Assembly: GCA_963921425.1 (NCBI GenBank)
Contig: OY992832.1
Coordinates: 20,000,835-20,064,834 of the forward strand
Source: Dryas octopetala
Taxonomy: Eukaryota; Streptophyta; Magnoliopsida; Rosales; Rosaceae
DNA length: 64,000 nucleotides
Direction of reading: 5' to 3'
The position numbers were made by a program, and so were the translations under genes. Positions 60,771 through 64,000 of the stretch are shown piece by piece. Below the pieces are notes generated by a model. That model was not told where the DNA came from. It worked only from the letters and a program-made list of their open reading frames with translations, and did not search any database. Numbering within the stretch: position 1 is the first letter of the stretch; each line of letters opens with the position of its first letter.

Positions 60771-60844
60771 GCTATTTATTTTTAAAAATTACTTGTTAAA
60801 AATCAACTCTGTAAGAAAATTAATTGAATCCAAAATTGTTTAGT
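60771..60844. repeat. dispersed repeat module, copy 3 (diverged)
   Basis: Shares TTTTTAAAAATTA, ATC-ACTCTGTAA-AAAATTAA and ATTGTTTAG with the modules at 4389-4465 and 51833-51908. Confidence 0.45.
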
Positions 60845-61374
60845 TTTCTAACTTAAATAAGTATTTTTGGTAATAGCTAGCTAGATTAATCGTATATTTA
60901 TTGATAACACTTAAATAATCTTTAAATGATGAGATAGAAAATAAAAAATTTTGATTATACAATTACACTGCGTAACAGAGAAAAGATAGTAGCATTCTTC
61001 AGGAAATTAATTTCAGCCAGGCTGCCTAGGTAGCTCATAAAGGGTGGATATATAAATGAATGTGTACATGTAGGTGTAGTGTTGGTGAGGAGAGTGGTTG
61101 AGTGGGTGCTGGTTTTCATTAATTCTGATCATGCCAAATTATGCTCTGACGAATTGAGATTGTGCATTCTAGTCCCTCAATCCTCATGATAAAGGACACT
61201 ACTGTGCTATTCATGGAGCATCTCATTCTCAAACAGTCGTACATAAATTTACAGCTGAAGTAAGTTTAATGTTGGGTCATTTAGTATGGCACGGGCATAC
61301 CCACCCACGACCCTCTAAAAAACCAAAGTACTTTGTATTATGACTATTATTGTATCATTAAATACCATGTATTA

Positions 61375-62023
61375 TGGTCAAAGGTTAATAGGAAAGCTAA
61401 TGGGGTTGCATATTCAATCTCAAAACTAGCTCGAAGGAAGATGTGTCCTCGGGAATGGGTTTCTCACCCACCATCTTTCATTGCTGGAGTTCTTGTTTCT
61501 GATGGACTCTCTTTAAATTAGCTTGGATATAGGATTCTTTGTAAGGAGATTTAGAGTTCAATCAATTTTATGAGTTTTTCTTAAACTAAGACTAGTAGTG
61601 ATTTAGGGTTTTTAATCAAGTTCTTTTATTTTTCTTCTATAACGGCTTTATGTTAGGTTTTAACTTCAGAATTTTGGGCCCTAGAAGCCCAGAATTAAAA
61701 CCTAACATACAGCCTCTACAAAACTCATTCTACATCCTAGGAGGAGAAATATCCTTCAAATCGGGGAATGACTTTATTATGAATTAAAAAGGATTTTCTT
61801 ATAAATTAAAATGACTTTGTAATGAATTAAAAGAATTTTCTTACAAATTTTAAAATATTTTCGGTCTTCATCTAAAAACTGTTTTTCTAAAAGACTTAAG
61901 TCTAATTAACTCTTCTTTGTATAGCTATAATTAGTTGTAGTTGTTTTGCTTTTCTATTGTCGGGTTTGATTTCCTTTGTACTTGGTGTTTTTTTTGTGTA
62001 ATGAAATATATTTTGGCAAAAAA
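61375..62023 (+). mobile_element. 5'-truncated LINE with poly-A tail and target duplication
   Basis: The remaining coding part ends at TAA 61519-61521. It reads VNRKANGVAYSISKLAR, then PREWVSHPPSFIAGVL. This is the C-terminal end of the RNase-H-like domain of plant LINEs. A 500-bp 3' tail follows, ending in an A run (62018-62026). A 15-bp target duplication AAATACCATGTATTA / AAATACCATGCATTA lies at 61360-61374 and 62024-62038, with one mismatch. The 5' end is lost, as is usual for target-primed insertion. The insert carries repeat copy 2 (61651-61738). Confidence 0.82.
61651..61738. repeat. dispersed repeat with internal inverted repeat, copy 2 (in LINE 3' tail)
   Basis: Begins TGTTAGGTTTTAACTT, has a small GGGCC-TAGAAGCCC hairpin, then AAAACCTAACATACAGCCTC and ACTCATTCTACATCCT. 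It matches 20757-20829 across nearly its whole length except the hairpin loop. Confidence 0.75.
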
Positions 62024-62038
62024 AAATACCATGCATTA

Positions 62039-63258
62039 ACTTTCACTACCAATTTTTGAATATTAGCTTGTACAAATATGGCACTTTTTTATTTATTATT
62101 ATTCTTATTTAATTCCTAATTGATCCACTCACTTTTTCTTTTTGGTTTCAATTCCACTCACTTTTTCATGTAAATTCTTTGCTTGTCTCCTTACATTATT
62201 TTGACTATATATCTGAATTGAACCATATATCAAATAGAAAACATTTGCATCGATTGTTTAGCTTGGTTTTTCTTGTTTTAATCATAATATTTAAGAATTT
62301 ATGTAAATTTTATTCACATTAAAAATGCTACAAATTTATTTTACCATTTATTTTATATTCTTTAATAATTAATACACGGCTATGATTAAAAATTAAGTAA
62401 AAACAAGCAGAGAATCTGTTACAATTGCATTGATACATGCCTTTTGAAATAAATTTTTATATAGGAGATAATTAATGTGAGACAATGCTAATTGGTGCAA
62501 TTAATATGTGTGGCTCAACAAGTGATTATCAACCGTAAGGAATTTGACTGGAAAAAAATGAATGGAATATCTTCTTCAGTTGCGAACTTGCGATGAAGAT
62601 CTTTTGAGATAACCTCACACTTGTTGCAAAACGGGCATGAGCCATGCATGTCCCAGTAATGTATATATTGAAAAGATATGTTAAAAAATTGAATTTATTG
62701 ATTTTGTAACTCAAAGGATAAGAAGCACTGATCTCTCAGCAGTCATGCAGCACGCGCTCTTCAAGCGACTTTTCTTATTTTGTATATGTAAATTTATTTT
62801 TAATTTATATTTATAGTAGAGGTTTGATTTATTTATTTACGTTTTTTTTTTTTTTACAAATAAGATGTACTTATATTAATATTTTTTTATTGAATGATGA
62901 ATGGAAAATTGGAAATGAACAGAAAGTTGAATGATGATGAGTCATGAAGGTTGATTAATATTGATATTTTTTATAAATTTTTTAAATAGATCAACATTGA
63001 TATTATATAAAGAACATGAATTTCTTTTGGGATGAACGTTTATTAAAATTCATCTGTATTTCAAAAAAAAATCATATGCATTATATGCTACTTTCCTTTA
63101 TTTTTGTTTATTGTCTTCTTAGACAGAGATTTGGTTGGTGAACAACTTCTTATTGAATGTTTTTTTTGTTAATTAAAAATTTTTTTTTTCCATATGAAGT
63201 TAAATGGCTCAAGAACACATTCTAATTGTACGTACTTGGCTTATGAGGTTTTTTTTTT
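62039..63258. other. intergenic DNA, no gene seen
   Basis: AT-rich spacer with T runs and no supported coding sequence. Confidence 0.55.
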
Positions 63259-63844
63259 AGCAAATTACAATTTAGTATCTCAACTTTACATGTTTCAATT
63301 TAATACCTCAATTTTGAAAACTTGCAAAAAAGTATCTCAACTTTCATTTTGTGTCAAAATAGTATCTCTACTAGTTTTTCTGTCAAATAAACCATTATAT
63401 GCTGATGTGACAGAGGCATTTTCGTCTTTTTCCCCAAAATTTTAAAATAATTAAAATAAAAAAATTTCATAAAATAAAAATAACATTTCCCTTTCTCCTT
63501 CCCCACCCATACCCACGCAAAACCACCCTCCCCGCCCCTACCCAGCCTCTCCCTTCCCCTCCCCTCCTCTCCCCAGCCAGCCCCTCCCCTCCCCAGCCAA
63601 CCCCCACCCCAGTCCCGTCGCACCCCCCAGCCCCAGCCTCTCCCCTCCCCTCCCCGCCCTGCCCCCACCCAGCTTCATCCCATCCCCTTCCCTTCCCGCC
63701 CCCACCCAGCCCTCCCCCAGCCATCCCAGCTCGCCCCCACCCATCCTCCCCCCTCCCCCCTCACTCCCCCTTACCCAACCCCAACCCCAACCCAGCCCCC
63801 TCACCCCTTACCCAAACCCCCGACCATCCCCCTGCCCATTTCCC
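63259..63844. mobile_element. Mutator-like foldback MITE, left part
   Basis: Begins AGCAAATTACAATTTAGTAT, nearly the same arm as the element at 1803-2643 (shared TGTGTCAAAATAGTA, TCAAATAAACC and ATATGCTGA blocks). The interior (63482-63840) is C-rich simple sequence. The matching right arm is not seen before the window ends, because a hAT-type end begins at 63845. The glycine-rich minus-strand frames are repeat artefacts. Confidence 0.75.
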
Positions 63845-64000
63845 TAGGGGTGGGCATAATAACCAGCGCACCGAACCAAACCAACCGAAAAAACACCGAG
63901 TTGACCAAAAAGTCAACACAATAAGAGAAAACCGAACCAAACCGTATATGGATGGTTCCGATTCCGGTTTCATGCTCATTTTACCCAAACCAAACCGTGT
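63845..64000. mobile_element. hAT-type MITE, left end only
   Basis: Begins TAGGGGTGGGCATAATAACC and is rich in CCGAACCAAACC repeats. It looks like the element at 44692-44851, and runs off the window edge. It seems to be inserted within the C-rich interior of the preceding element. Confidence 0.65.

Larger units (their letters stand above)
59056..61359. other. intergenic DNA downstream of DUF868
   Basis: The first few hundred bases are the likely 3' untranslated region. After that there is AT-rich spacer with a foldback (59859-60034) and a repeat module (60771-60844). No other gene seen. Confidence 0.5.

Noticed and set aside
63354..63988. Glycine-rich minus-strand frames resembling a structural protein
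   Set aside because: They read the C-rich low-complexity interior of a MITE. The amino-acid bias follows the base repeats, with no motif.
1..64000. tRNA, rRNA, CRISPR, bacterial or phage features, or a new multi-gene defence or metabolic cluster
   Set aside because: Nothing in the window supports these. Intron-containing plant genes and plant transposons account for the recognisable content.

Overview
This is nuclear DNA of a flowering plant, most likely a eudicot (the species cannot be fixed from the sequence). It has widely spaced genes with GT-AG introns, AT-rich spacers, long GA/CT microsatellites, a TRIM retroelement with a plant methionine-tRNA primer site, LINE and SINE remnants, and many small inverted-repeat DNA transposons. 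I see no bacterial-style operons, CRISPR arrays, phage genes or rRNA/tRNA genes. Most of the short open frames are low-complexity or transposon artefacts.

Five protein genes can be assembled exon by exon. (1) A ten-exon NAT12-type nucleobase-ascorbate transporter on the minus strand, 13408-22618, 703 aa. (2) A four-exon RLP24 ribosome-biogenesis gene, 36791-38094, 167 aa. (3) A nine-exon plastid-type double phosphoglycerate-mutase-domain phosphatase (2-carboxy-D-arabinitol-1-phosphatase-like), 40114-44243, 516 aa, with one apparent GC-AG intron. (4) A three-exon small protein of the NUCLEAR FUSION DEFECTIVE 6-like family, 45113-46157, 88 aa. (5) A single-exon DUF868 protein, 58141-59055, 304 aa. 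They are independent housekeeping or metabolic genes, not a cluster. A FAR1-domain gene fragment lies at 29740-29946 on the minus strand.

The rest is dominated by transposon relics. 0-13 kb: a Mutator-like foldback element (1803-2643), an intact TRIM with 5-bp target duplication (5629-5976), a long palindrome (7229-7856), a hAT element (10909-11584) and a small Mutator-like MITE (11807-11996). 13-22.7 kb: NAT12, with repeats in its introns. 23-35 kb: the densest transposon region, with Mutator-like elements at 23400-24971, 25231-25600 and 31538-32055, a hAT nested in a second element (27086-28558 within 26843-29029), PIF/Harbinger-like elements and a truncated LINE. 35-46 kb: three genes in the same orientation. 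46-64 kb: a SINE remnant, two 1.1-1.2 kb palindromic Mutator-like elements (49641-50853 and 55633-56762), the DUF868 gene, a 5'-truncated LINE (61375-62023) and the start of another Mutator-like element with a hAT at the right edge.

The most notable pattern is that six or seven otherwise dissimilar inverted-repeat elements share nearly the same terminal motif (G-R-G-N-W-AATTACA). Most have 9-10 bp target duplications, which suggests one Mutator-type transposase moved them all. I found no convincing new multi-gene system.
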